Of a DNA stretch of 31,878 nucleotides, positions 15,723 to 23,801 are shown in pieces. Source of the DNA: CAAGNP01 sp045644725 (lineage in GTDB: Bacteria > Bacteroidota > Bacteroidia > Bacteroidales > UBA932); NCBI GenBank assembly GCA_045644725.1, contig JAZRHK010000015.1, positions 1 to 31,878 of the forward strand, read 5' to 3'. Below the pieces are notes generated by a model that saw only the letters and a list, made by a program, of their open reading frames with translations, did not search any database and had not been told where the DNA came from. Each line of letters begins with the position of its first letter. The stretch's first letter is position 1. The position numbers and the translations under genes were made by a program.

Positions 15723-17852
15723 CTATTTGCTCTCTTTCAGAATTAATTTTACATGGCTTCCATGACTTGTTTCTGTGTCGGGGGCAGGTGTCTGTTCAGC
15801 AACCCTGCCGTGCCCTTCGAACGAGACGGTGTACCCTTCATTTTCAAGGATATACATTGCATCCTTAAGGCCTAGTCCCAATACACTGGGGATGCTGCCG
15901 GTCTCTATCTTCATCTTCTGTATATTCATGACACCATCATTCGAGTCAACTGTTATCCATCCATCTTTCGGTACGGATACACTGCCGCGAATTGGAAGAT
16001 TTTCAATGCTTTTCTTTACCTCGGAAGCCATTCCTCCTGCTATAAGCGGTTGGTCCACAGGTTCTATCCCCTTTCCTTTGATAGGGGGATTCCATTCAGG
16101 GTGTGTGGTGTATATATGGTCAGCTATCTGTTTGAAAACAGGTGTAGCCCATGTGCCCCCATAGAAGTTTTGTCTGGTCTTGGCAGAATATAGGACGACA
16201 ATGCAAGAGTATTTGGGCTTGTCGGATGGGAAGAATCCTGCAAAAGAGGCCTGGTGTCTTCTATATCCATCATTGTCCACGTATCTGCCATTTGTGGCTA
16301 TCTGCGCAGTCCCGGTCTTGCCGGAGAACTGGTACCTTGGGTCATCGAATTTTGCTGCTGTTCCCTTTTCCACTACGTGCCTTAGGGCTTTCTTTACCTC
16401 GTTGACTGTCCCTTTTGAGCAGATGGCACCGCTGATTACTTGTGGTTTGAAGCTCTCCTTTATATCTCCGTCCTGTTCAAAGCATTCGACAAAGTAGGGC
16501 TTCATCATTTTTCCCCCATTGGCGATTGCATTGTAGAACGTTACAGTGTGGAGCGGGGTTATAAGCATTCCGTATCCTATGGCCATCATGGGAAGTGATA
16601 CCTTGGACCACATTTTGGCGTCGTCTGGGGTATAGATGGTAGAGTATCCCTCTCCGTCTATGTCAAGACCGAATTTCTCGCCTATCTTCATGTTGGTAAT
16701 TCTGGACACGAATGTCCTCTCGTCGTCGGATGATTGTCCGTAGTGCTCTATAGCTAACTTGGCGAAACATACATTTGATGATTTGCCGAATGCCTCCTTG
16801 ACAGTCATCTTGCCGTACCCGCCCGCTCTAGTGTCGGAGAATTTGACTTTGTTGTAGTACCATTCTCCATTTCCGCCGTCTGTAGGTGTGTCAAGTGTTA
16901 TGAATCCATCCTCTATGAGGGAGATGAGTGTAGCCAATTTGAGGGTAGAGCCCGGTTCTGTTGCCTCTCCGATAGCATAGTTGTAGCTCTCGTCAAATTT
17001 GCCGTTTTTCATCTTCTTCATGTTGACAATGGCACGGATGGCTCCTGTAGAGACCTCCATAACTATAGCTGTTCCACCTTCGAGAAGATCACTTTTTGCC
17101 AATTGTTCTCTCATTGCTCTCTCAGCTACCTCCTGAATGTCTATGTCTATGGTGGTGCGGATATCGTAACCGTCCCTGGCAGGTGTTACGTCTTCTCCCG
17201 CTACCCTGATGTATTTGCCGCCGAGTTGGCGCATGATATATTGTTTGCCGGGTTCTCCCTGGAGTTTGTAATTGAAACTCTTCTCTATTCCCACACCTTC
17301 TCCCACTTCATTGGTGTAGCCAATGGTCCTGAGTGCAAGACTTCCATATGGATTTTCCCTTTTGTTCTTCGGTACAAGCATAAGGCCTCCTTTGAACTTG
17401 CCGTACCTGAAGATAGGGAATTTCTCCACCTCTTTCATCTCCAGATAGCTGATGTTTCTGTTGCCTATTGTGTAGTACCTTTTTTTAGAACTTCTGGCTT
17501 TTTCCAGCTCATTTTTGTATGCTGTGGCAGATTTGTTTTTGAATAGTGATGACAAGGAGGCAGAGAGTGCGCTGATTTCCTTTTTCCATACTGTGTCGTG
17601 AGGGGCTACGCAGTCCATCCTTATCTGGTATGATGGGACAGATATGGCGAGTGGCCTTCCGTCAGTGGAGAGAATGCTTCCCCTCTTGGCGTCTATAGTT
17701 TGAGTGTCATAAATGTCATCTTTTGTGACCCTGTCATCGTCATGCTGGATAGAGACAATACGAAAGATTACCACGAACGCAAGAATCAGGGCGCCGTAGT
17801 AAATCCACTTGAATCGTGTAACGATTGTTTCTATATTGTTCTTGTCCTGCAT
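15723..17852 (-). CDS. ftsI: penicillin-binding protein FtsI with C-terminal PASTA domain
   Basis: This class B penicillin-binding protein is the septal transpeptidase. The 709-residue product has one membrane anchor (about 14-33), a pedestal domain with the conserved RGSILSTDGRPLA block, and the transpeptidase domain with STLK (S302, K305), SSN (358-360) and KTGT (512-515). The C-terminus carries one PASTA-like domain (about 653-706: IPSVLGLGLKDAMYILENEG), a feature shared with SpoVD/PBP2x proteins and usual in Bacteroidota FtsI. It lies one base after the ftsL-like gene and two before murE. Confidence 0.95.
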   Translation of the reverse strand: MQDKNNIETIVTRFKWIYYGALILAFVVIFRIVSIQHDDDRVTKDDIYDTQTIDAKRGSILSTDGRPLAISVPSYQIRMDCVAPHDTVWKKEISALSASLSSLFKNKSATAYKNELEKARSSKKRYYTIGNRNISYLEMKEVEKFPIFRYGKFKGGLMLVPKNKRENPYGSLALRTIGYTNEVGEGVGIEKSFNYKLQGEPGKQYIMRQLGGKYIRVAGEDVTPARDGYDIRTTIDIDIQEVAERAMREQLAKSDLLEGGTAIVMEVSTGAIRAIVNMKKMKNGKFDESYNYAIGEATEPGSTLKLATLISLIEDGFITLDTPTDGGNGEWYYNKVKFSDTRAGGYGKMTVKEAFGKSSNVCFAKLAIEHYGQSSDDERTFVSRITNMKIGEKFGLDIDGEGYSTIYTPDDAKMWSKVSLPMMAIGYGMLITPLHTVTFYNAIANGGKMMKPYFVECFEQDGDIKESFKPQVISGAICSKGTVNEVKKALRHVVEKGTAAKFDDPRYQFSGKTGTAQIATNGRYVDNDGYRRHQASFAGFFPSDKPKYSCIVVLYSAKTRQNFYGGTWATPVFKQIADHIYTTHPEWNPPIKGKGIEPVDQPLIAGGMASEVKKSIENLPIRGSVSVPKDGWITVDSNDGVMNIQKMKIETGSIPSVLGLGLKDAMYILENEGYTVSFEGHGRVAEQTPAPDTETSHGSHVKLILKESK

Positions 17853-17853
17853 A

Positions 17854-18177
17854 TCAGTCTTTTGATATTATTGTTGGCGGGTGGTTTGGCGGTATCAGGT
17901 CGGAGTGGTGATCCGATAGTTTTTTCATTATCTCTCCCCGTTTGCTGAGCTGGAGCATTAGGGTCATTTTGTTGGAGTATTCCGCCCGGAGGTCTTTAAG
18001 TGTCTCTTCATTTTTAACCTCCTCCATCATTGTGTCCCTCACTTCAAAGCGGAAAGAGATGTACATTATCACCAGAATAAATACGTATAGGACAAATTTC
18101 CAGTGCTTTATGAGGCCTCCGCCTCTTACCAGAATTTGTCCCCCCAGTATATTTCCTATGAGTGTCCCTTTAGCCAT
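17854..18177 (-). CDS. FtsL-like divisome protein
   Basis: This small protein (107 residues) has a short N-terminal cytoplasmic part, one membrane segment (about 26-43) and a following Glu/Lys-rich stretch (about 44-85) likely to form a coiled coil. That is the FtsL/DivIC layout. Sequence similarity between FtsL proteins is very low, so the call rests on size, topology and the position between rsmH and ftsI, which is the canonical ftsL slot. Its ATG overlaps the end of rsmH by eight bases. The Pro/Asn/His-rich tail (PPNHPPT) is outside the coiled coil. Confidence 0.8.
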   Translation of the reverse strand: MAKGTLIGNILGGQILVRGGGLIKHWKFVLYVFILVIMYISFRFEVRDTMMEEVKNEETLKDLRAEYSNKMTLMLQLSKRGEIMKKLSDHHSDLIPPNHPPTIISKD

Positions 18178-19078
18178 CTGTTTTCTCTCCTATCCTTAGT
18201 TTGGCACTTCTTGCCCGTGTGTTTTGGGCTATTTCCATATCTGACGGCAGTATTGGTTTTTTGTTTACCCCTCTTAGGGTGGTGAGTCTTCTGCCGTACA
18301 GGTCTTTCTGTTCGTTGCCGTCAACAGATCCTGTTTTTATAAAATTCTTCACCATTCTGTCCTCAAGGGAGTGGTATGTGATTACTGATAGCCTTCCGCC
18401 AGGATTGAGTGAGCGTTCAGCCCCTTTGAGGAATTGTTGCAGACTCTCCATTTCTCCATTGACCTCTATTCTGAGAGCCTGGTAAATTTTAGCCAGAAAC
18501 TTGTGCTCTGCGACAGGCGGCAATAACTTTTTGATTGCCTCTGAGAGCTCTCCAGTAGTGGTGATGGGGGCTTTTGATCTGGCTGCGCAAATCAGGCTTG
18601 CCACTTTTCTGCTGTTGTCTACCTCTCCGTAGAGTTTGAACAATTTTGACAACTCGTCCTCGTCATATCCGTTTATGATGGCTTTAGCGTCCTTTTTGGC
18701 CTGTGTGTTCATTCTCATGTCCAGAGGTGCGTCAAATCTGAACGAGAACCCCCTTTCGGATGTGTCAAACTGGTGAGATGAAACTCCCAGGTCGGCAAGT
18801 ATGCCGTCTACCCCATCAAAGCCATAATAGCGTACGAAGTGGTGGATGTATTTGAAATTGTTGTGTACTACTATTATCCTTTTGTCCTGAGGAGCGTTCC
18901 TTATGGCATCACTGTCCTGATCAAAAACCATCAGTCTCCCCTTAGGGCCCAAGTGGGAGAGGATTTCTCTAGTGTGACCGCCTCCTCCAAGGGTGGCGTC
19001 AATGTATACTCCGGACTCTTTGATGTCAAGTCCGGATATACTTTCGCGAAGTAGAACCGGTGTGTGATAGGTAGACAT
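18170..19078 (-). CDS. rsmH: 16S rRNA (cytosine(1402)-N(4))-methyltransferase
   Basis: RsmH (formerly MraW) methylates N4 of C1402 in the ribosomal P site with S-adenosylmethionine. The 302-residue product begins with the TYHTPVLLRESI block. It has the SAM-binding motif DATLGGGGHT (27-36), the VFDQDSDAI segment, ILADLGVSSHQFD, RGFSFRFDAPLDMRM and the C-terminal SYHSLEDRMVKNFI motif. All are diagnostic. Its ATG overlaps the mraZ stop as TAATG, so it is probably coupled to mraZ. Confidence 0.97.
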   Translation of the reverse strand: MSTYHTPVLLRESISGLDIKESGVYIDATLGGGGHTREILSHLGPKGRLMVFDQDSDAIRNAPQDKRIIVVHNNFKYIHHFVRYYGFDGVDGILADLGVSSHQFDTSERGFSFRFDAPLDMRMNTQAKKDAKAIINGYDEDELSKLFKLYGEVDNSRKVASLICAARSKAPITTTGELSEAIKKLLPPVAEHKFLAKIYQALRIEVNGEMESLQQFLKGAERSLNPGGRLSVITYHSLEDRMVKNFIKTGSVDGNEQKDLYGRRLTTLRGVNKKPILPSDMEIAQNTRARSAKLRIGEKTDG

Positions 19079-19521
19079 TATCCAAGTATCTTTTCTGCCA
19101 ATGAAACAAATTCGTCATCCGCCATCTTGCTCGATTCGAACAATTCTTTGGCCCAAAGTTCTATCTTGTGGTCATTTCCACTGAAAATGACCTCTTTGTC
19201 TACGTTTATCTTGTCCAATAGATATTTGGGGATGGTGATTCTTCCAAGTTTTCCATCTGGCTCGATGAGAGCTCTGTTGTCCATGTAAGCTCTCCAAAAT
19301 CTGCTGTGCTCTTTGTTGAAGAAGTTTAGCTTAGATTTGATCTCTTCGGATTGGCGTTCCCACTCTGAGTAAGTGTAGATTGAAAGGCACTCTGAAAACA
19401 AATCCTGCTTGACTACAAAACGAAGCTGTTCGTCACCCATAAGTGACTTGAATGCAGAGGGAAAGACGAGTCTCCCTTTGTCATCCAGCTTCGCTTTATA
19501 TTCACCTACAAATTTGACCAT
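19078..19521 (-). CDS. mraZ: transcriptional regulator MraZ
   Basis: MraZ is a DNA-binding protein of the AbrB/SpoVT type that forms rings and controls the dcw operon from its own promoter. The 147-residue sequence contains the two expected domains. The first has DDKGRLVFPSAF (13-24), the second has EPDGKLGRITIPKYLL (87-102), with the Asp-Gly/Lys-Gly-Arg DNA-contact pattern in both. It is the first gene of the operon. Its promoter overlaps four pentamer repeats at 10-bp spacing, as expected for autoregulation. The leader between the promoter core and the ATG is about 34 bases; AAGG lies some ten bases upstream of the ATG as a weak ribosome site. Confidence 0.95.
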   Translation of the reverse strand: MVKFVGEYKAKLDDKGRLVFPSAFKSLMGDEQLRFVVKQDLFSECLSIYTYSEWERQSEEIKSKLNFFNKEHSRFWRAYMDNRALIEPDGKLGRITIPKYLLDKINVDKEVIFSGNDHKIELWAKELFESSKMADDEFVSLAEKILG

Positions 19522-19555
19522 GTATCCTTGTGCCTTTTTACCTATTTAGTGAATG

Positions 19556-19563
19556 CAAATATA
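19556..19563 (-). promoter_or_regulatory. promoter -7 box (TATATTTG) of the dcw operon
   Basis: The minus-strand octamer TATATTTG is an exact match to the Bacteroidota core TAnnTTTG. The mraZ ATG lies 34 bases further on. A clear TTTG -33 element is not seen at the usual distance; that space is taken by the TGGAA repeats, so the operator probably overlaps the -33 region. Confidence 0.65.
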
Positions 19564-19573
19564 GGTATTAATT

Positions 19574-19608
19574 TTCCATTTAATTCCATTTCTTTACAAA
19601 GTTTTCCA
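19574..19608 (-). promoter_or_regulatory. candidate MraZ operator: four pentamers at 10-bp period
   Basis: On the minus strand the pentamers are TGGAA (19608-19604), TGTAA (19598-19594), TGGAA (19588-19584) and TGGAA (19578-19574). They are separated by exactly five bases each. MraZ operators in other bacteria are tandem TGGG-type pentamers at the same spacing, matching one contact per helical turn by the MraZ ring. The array ends 10 bases upstream of the -7 box, so bound MraZ would block polymerase. Confidence 0.72.
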
Positions 19609-19674
19609 CATTTTATTATCAATTTTTCAAAAAAATGGATTACATTCGTGACGTATTAAATTACCCTTTCCATT

Positions 19675-21015
19675 ATGCAAATTTTTACATCTGAATTTAA
19701 GGATGCCCTGAGGGCATTTTTTATGAATAAGAGCTTTTTGAGGTGGTTGGCAATAGTGGCTATCACAGTATTGGCTGTCATTCTTTTCTTTACGCTTCCC
19801 CCTGTCGAGGTGAAAAAAGAGAGGGGGGGAGAACCTGGCTCTTTTGTTGGGAATTCGGACACTACGCTATATGAGTACGGGATCCCTATAGCCCTATATG
19901 ATGTGGATGAGCATAAAGTGGGCAAAGGTGAGTTTTTCTCTACCATTCTCGATAAGAACGGTGTCCCTGCCAAGGTGGTGTACGAGCTTACACAAAAGTG
20001 TAAAGGGGTATTTGATGTAAGGCAGATCAGGGTCGGCAACGAGTATCATACTTATACCACTAAAGATTCGCTTTCTCGTCTGGACTATCTTGTATATGAG
20101 AGGGATAGCCGCTCGTTCGTGGTTTTTGGCCTTAAGGATTCGCTCACCGTCTCCATTCATGAGAAGGAGATAGAGACCACAATCCATTATGCAGAGGTTA
20201 CTATAAACAGTTCTCTGTGGGTGGATTTGCAGAATGCAGGGGTGACCCCGCTTCTGGCTCTGGCGCTATCAGATATATATGCATGGAGTATTGACTTTTT
20301 CGGTCTTCAGAGGGGAGACTCTTTCAGGGCCTTGTATGAGGTAATGAGTTATAATGGAGATGTTCTCGATATAGGAAATGTCAAGTATGCCGAGTTCAAG
20401 CATGCGGGAAAAAGTTTTGAGACATATCACTATGTTCTGGACGGTCAGGGCAATGAATATTGGAATGAGAATGGAGAAAGTATGCGGAAGGCATTCCTTA
20501 AAGCTCCTCTAAATTATAAGAGGATCAGCTCAGGATTTACATATAACAGACGTCATCCTATCACGCGTAAGGTTCAGCCTCACACAGGTATTGACTATGC
20601 TGCGCCTACAGGTACCCCGGTGGTGAGTATTGGTGATGGTGTAGTGGTTGAGAAAGGGTATAAAGGGGCAGGTGGACATACTGTGAAGATCAAGCACAAC
20701 TCAGTATACACATCTGCATATCTTCACCTTTCAAAATATGGGAAAGGTATTGCTGTCGGTACCAGGGTGAAACAAGGGCAGATCATCGGATATGTAGGGA
20801 GCACAGGGCGTTCTACAGGTCCACACCTTGATTTTCGTGTGTGGAAAAACGGTACTCCGATAAACCCCCTTACAATGAAGATGCCCCCTGCCGTTCCCGT
20901 TCCAAAGGAAAAGATGGATGATTTCAATGCTGCAAAGTTGGAAACACAAAGAGCCATAGCCCATTTTACCGCCATGGAGTATTTCAATAAATCTGTAAAG
21001 GTGCTGGTGGAATAG
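19675..21015 (+). CDS. membrane-anchored M23-family peptidase (LytM domain)
   Basis: The 446-residue product has a cytoplasmic basic N-terminus, one membrane segment (about 23-41), a long extracytoplasmic region with an OapA/LysM-like region before the peptidase, and a C-terminal M23 domain (about 285-400). The zinc motif HTGID (H303, D307) and the YLHLS histidine (H351) are intact. The usual HxH motif reads HLD (H384, D386), so the expected third zinc ligand is Asp. It may still bind zinc, or act as a regulator like the degenerate LytM proteins EnvC and NlpD. It is divergent from mraZ across a 153-base gap, where TACATTCG (19641-19648) is a possible weak promoter core. Confidence 0.85.
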   Translation: MQIFTSEFKDALRAFFMNKSFLRWLAIVAITVLAVILFFTLPPVEVKKERGGEPGSFVGNSDTTLYEYGIPIALYDVDEHKVGKGEFFSTILDKNGVPAKVVYELTQKCKGVFDVRQIRVGNEYHTYTTKDSLSRLDYLVYERDSRSFVVFGLKDSLTVSIHEKEIETTIHYAEVTINSSLWVDLQNAGVTPLLALALSDIYAWSIDFFGLQRGDSFRALYEVMSYNGDVLDIGNVKYAEFKHAGKSFETYHYVLDGQGNEYWNENGESMRKAFLKAPLNYKRISSGFTYNRRHPITRKVQPHTGIDYAAPTGTPVVSIGDGVVVEKGYKGAGGHTVKIKHNSVYTSAYLHLSKYGKGIAVGTRVKQGQIIGYVGSTGRSTGPHLDFRVWKNGTPINPLTMKMPPAVPVPKEKMDDFNAAKLETQRAIAHFTAMEYFNKSVKVLVE

Positions 21016-21025
21016 ACAAGGGGCT

Positions 21026-21646
21026 TTACTTCTTGTATATTACATTGATTCCGTCACGGATAGGGAGGATAACGTTGTCGACACGGGAGTCGGATGCCAC
21101 CATTTTGTTGAATGCAATAATAGATTGGGTCTGAGCATCTTTTGGTGGATTGTCCAGAAGAACTTTTCCGCTCCATAGAACATTGTCAGCAAGTATGTAA
21201 CCACCAGTCCGGACTTTATCAAAAACCAGATCGTAGTATTCGATGTACTCCCTTTTATTGGCATCGATATAGACTATATCATATTTCTTGTCCAGAGTGG
21301 GGATAATTTTCTTTGCATCACCGATATGAAGGTGTGCTATGTCTTCTTTGCCCTCTACATCTATAAGTTCTGCCTTCCGGAATCCGCCTTTGATTATGTC
21401 CTCAAGCTCATCATATACCTCTACAGTGTCAATACTCCCACCGTCCTGGAGTCCCCTGGAGAGGCAGATAGTGGAGTAGCCTGTAAATGCACCCAGTTCG
21501 AGAATGTGCATAGGCCTTACCATCAGAGAGAATGCCTGAAGTAGCTTTCCCTGATCGCCATTTGAGAGCATGCGTGCCTGTTTGGTGCAGAGATGAGTCT
21601 GTCTCTCTACCCATTCAAGTGCTTTGTCAAGTACCTTTGCATCCAT
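21026..21646 (-). CDS. SAM-dependent O-methyltransferase (class 3, YrrM/TrmR-like)
   Basis: The 206-residue protein matches the class I methyltransferase fold of the catechol/caffeoyl-CoA O-methyltransferase type. It has the SAM loop LELGAFTGYSTICL (49-62), acidic TVEVYDE after strand 2, the metal-binding VYIDANKREY (D128) and ADNVLWSGKV (D154, N155). Family members methylate catechols or, for YrrM/TrmR, 5-hydroxyuridine in tRNA. The sequence does not decide the substrate, so no gene symbol is given. It follows the M16 peptidase by six bases on the same strand and converges on the M23 gene with a ten-base gap. Confidence 0.88.
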   Translation of the reverse strand: MDAKVLDKALEWVERQTHLCTKQARMLSNGDQGKLLQAFSLMVRPMHILELGAFTGYSTICLSRGLQDGGSIDTVEVYDELEDIIKGGFRKAELIDVEGKEDIAHLHIGDAKKIIPTLDKKYDIVYIDANKREYIEYYDLVFDKVRTGGYILADNVLWSGKVLLDNPPKDAQTQSIIAFNKMVASDSRVDNVILPIRDGINVIYKK

Positions 21647-21652
21647 TTTCTG

Positions 21653-22891
21653 TTACATATATGTGAGTTTGCAAATCTTTTCAGGTGCAAATATATCTGA
21701 AGCAACTTCCATTACTTCGGCAGCGGTAACCTCCTCTATCATCTGTCTCATTTTCGCAGTGCCGATAACCTCTCTGAAAACCAGAAGGCTTTTGCCCATG
21801 GATATGCATTGGGCTTCGCTATTGTCAGATGAAATGGCCAGCTGTCCCAAGAGTTGTTTCTTGGCTGCTTTTAGAGCCCTTTCGCTCATGGGTACAGTTC
21901 TGAATTTTTCCAGTTCTCCCTCCACCAGTCTGACACATTTTTCGTAGTTCTGCCTGTCGCACCCAAAGTATATGGAGACAATACCTGTATCGGAGTATTG
22001 TCCGTAGGCAGCATCCACATTGTATACAAGTCCGTTCTTTTCACGAAGGATAGTGTTAAGTCTGGAATTTGCGGCCGGTCCGCCAAGTATGTTAATCAGC
22101 AGAATGAGGGCCATCCTCCTCTTTTCATAGTAGGGGTAGGCTTGTGCACCGATTACGCAGTGGGTCTGGTGCCCTTTGCGGTTGATGACCTTGTCAAAAG
22201 GTTTGACAGGGGCCATTCTGGGTGGGATGGTGAGCCATTCGGGCAATAAAGGATTGTTGTTCTCCATTGCCTCTGGGGCATATTTCAGGAGGGCTTTGTG
22301 GAGCAGTTCGCGCACCTTTTCCTCTTTGGCATCTGCCACAACTGTGAATGCCATGTTGCTGGGGATAAAGTGGGTATGTACATAGTCGTAAAGCTCATTG
22401 ACCCCTATTTTTTTTAGGGTTCTGGCTTTTCCGAGAACAGGCATGGAAAGGTTGGTCCCTTCGAAGAGCAACTCTTCGAAATCGTCAAATATCTGGTCGG
22501 CAGGGGAGTCCTTGTATGTTATGATCTCATCCAGGACCACTGCCTTTTCCTTTTCCATCTCCTTGGGGGAGAATTTCGGGCAGCATGCCAGTTCTACCAG
22601 TAGACTTATTGCTCTGGATATGTCCTCCTTCAAAACGGTGGAGTGGATAACTATTTCCTCTTTGGTGGTGAATGCGTTGAGTTCCCCACCGAGCTTCTCT
22701 ATGTATGAATTTATGCTGGAGGCAGATTTGTATTCTGTCCCCTTGAAGATCATGTGCTCTGTGAAATGGGCGATACCACCGAACCTCTGGTCCTCACGAC
22801 GAGTACCTGAGCGGATAGAGAGGGCACAGTATGCTACAGGCGAATTGCTCTTCTTGAAGAGGAATTGTAAACCTTTGAAATCAGTATGCAT
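21653..22891 (-). CDS. M16-family zinc metallopeptidase
   Basis: The 412-residue product is a pitrilysin/processing-peptidase type enzyme. It has the inverted zinc motif HFTEH (H42, E45, H46) and a glutamate at 122 at the right distance to be the third ligand, so the N-terminal half looks catalytically complete. The C-terminal half has the conserved substrate-binding segment (GGPAANSRLNTILREKNGLVYNVDAAY) with the R/Y pair typical of M16. There is no signal peptide, so it may act in the cytoplasm or need another export route. Its ATG overlaps the preceding secreted protein gene by 11 bases. The substrate is unknown. Confidence 0.92.
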   Translation of the reverse strand: MHTDFKGLQFLFKKSNSPVAYCALSIRSGTRREDQRFGGIAHFTEHMIFKGTEYKSASSINSYIEKLGGELNAFTTKEEIVIHSTVLKEDISRAISLLVELACCPKFSPKEMEKEKAVVLDEIITYKDSPADQIFDDFEELLFEGTNLSMPVLGKARTLKKIGVNELYDYVHTHFIPSNMAFTVVADAKEEKVRELLHKALLKYAPEAMENNNPLLPEWLTIPPRMAPVKPFDKVINRKGHQTHCVIGAQAYPYYEKRRMALILLINILGGPAANSRLNTILREKNGLVYNVDAAYGQYSDTGIVSIYFGCDRQNYEKCVRLVEGELEKFRTVPMSERALKAAKKQLLGQLAISSDNSEAQCISMGKSLLVFREVIGTAKMRQMIEEVTAAEVMEVASDIFAPEKICKLTYM

Positions 22892-23738
22892 AAGGTGTCG
22901 CGATCCTTTTATAGTCTTCAGGGGTAAAGCCGCTTCCGAACTTTCCTGACATTTTGTGCTTTTTGTATAGAAACAACTCTCTTGTATCTGTACTTATGAG
23001 CATTTTGAAGCAGTATGCCCCTTTCTGGTTTACACTTGGTGAGACTATTACAGCAATCAGTGTGTCAGGGCTCCAATTGTCTATTGCCTGCTCTTTCTCC
23101 TCTTTGGTTACGAGTTTTGCTTTACCATGAAAATCATTGTCAAGCATCTCCTGTGATATGCCGAAACAGAAATCCTCGGGACAGAAGAGAATTGTCTTGT
23201 CTTTGGCCTCATTCATGCCGTCGGAGTAGGCTCCCATCCCAACGTATGATGATATCTTCTTCTCCTGAACTTTTGCTATATGCTTCTGTATTATATTTAT
23301 AAATGGTGCTAGATATGCAAAGGAATCACCTGAATCGTCATCCAGTGTCCTGTATGGCAGTGATAGGACGTCTGGCATGAAATTGATCCCTTCGGAGGCT
23401 TTTTCGGAGCCTCTGACCAGAGTCAGGAATTCCATTGACGGCTCCTTTTCCTTGCTGAACTGTCCGTCAACCCTCATCAGGAAGAAGTAACTTGTATCTG
23501 TTTTTATCTCTTCAAATCTCTCCATAGGGCATATTTCATATGGAGAAATGATCCAGTACTTTTTAACTGCATCTATAAGCATAACGTCGTCAAGGGAGTT
23601 GTTTCCCTTTACTACTACCTGTGTGGTCTTGGATGAGAAATCTTTAAGGTCATCCCTCTTTTGGAATATGTTCAAAGGCTGTCCATAGATGTAACATGTA
23701 GCAAAGATTGCTGCCAATGCGCATAATATCTTCTTCAT
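22881..23738 (-). CDS. secreted protein of unknown function
   Basis: I do not recognise this family. The product (285 residues from ATG 23738) has a Sec-type signal peptide: MKK, a hydrophobic stretch (about 4-17), then a probable cut after YIYGQ. The mature part has mixed alpha/beta character, acidic runs (DDDSGDS), several Cys residues, and no repeats or membrane segments. It would be periplasmic or outer-membrane associated. The 11-base overlap with the M16 peptidase suggests a joint role. An in-frame TTG at 23747 would add three residues; the ATG before KK is preferred. A promoter core lies 20 bases upstream. Confidence 0.8.
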   Translation of the reverse strand: MKKILCALAAIFATCYIYGQPLNIFQKRDDLKDFSSKTTQVVVKGNNSLDDVMLIDAVKKYWIISPYEICPMERFEEIKTDTSYFFLMRVDGQFSKEKEPSMEFLTLVRGSEKASEGINFMPDVLSLPYRTLDDDSGDSFAYLAPFINIIQKHIAKVQEKKISSYVGMGAYSDGMNEAKDKTILFCPEDFCFGISQEMLDNDFHGKAKLVTKEEKEQAIDNWSPDTLIAVIVSPSVNQKGAYCFKMLISTDTRELFLYKKHKMSGKFGSGFTPEDYKRIATPYAY

Positions 23739-23758
23739 AATACTCAATTTTAGTGGTG

Positions 23759-23766
23759 CAAAAATA
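23759..23766 (-). promoter_or_regulatory. promoter -7 box (TATTTTTG) of the secreted-protein/M16 unit
   Basis: The octamer TATTTTTG on the minus strand matches TAnnTTTG, 20 bases before the ATG at 23738. It shares a 63-base intergenic space with the divergent dnaX promoter. No clear -33 element was found. Confidence 0.55.
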
Positions 23767-23787
23767 GCAATTAATATGAATTATTTG

Positions 23788-23795
23788 TACTTTTG
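23788..23795 (+). promoter_or_regulatory. promoter -7 box (TACTTTTG) of dnaX
   Basis: TACTTTTG matches TAnnTTTG exactly and ends only six bases before the dnaX ATG at 23802. With the usual distance of about six to seven bases to the start of transcription, the mRNA would begin at or next to the start codon, a leaderless transcript. Confidence 0.55.
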
Positions 23796-23801
23796 TCAGA
23801 T

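Noticed and set aside
3012..19521. Missing murF and ddl as a sign of deletion in the dcw cluster
   Set aside because: As far as I know these genes usually lie elsewhere in Bacteroidales, and the present genes abut or overlap without scars.
21632..21639. TACCTTTG on the plus strand, a TAnnTTTG match
   Set aside because: It lies inside the O-methyltransferase coding sequence and no plus-strand gene follows.
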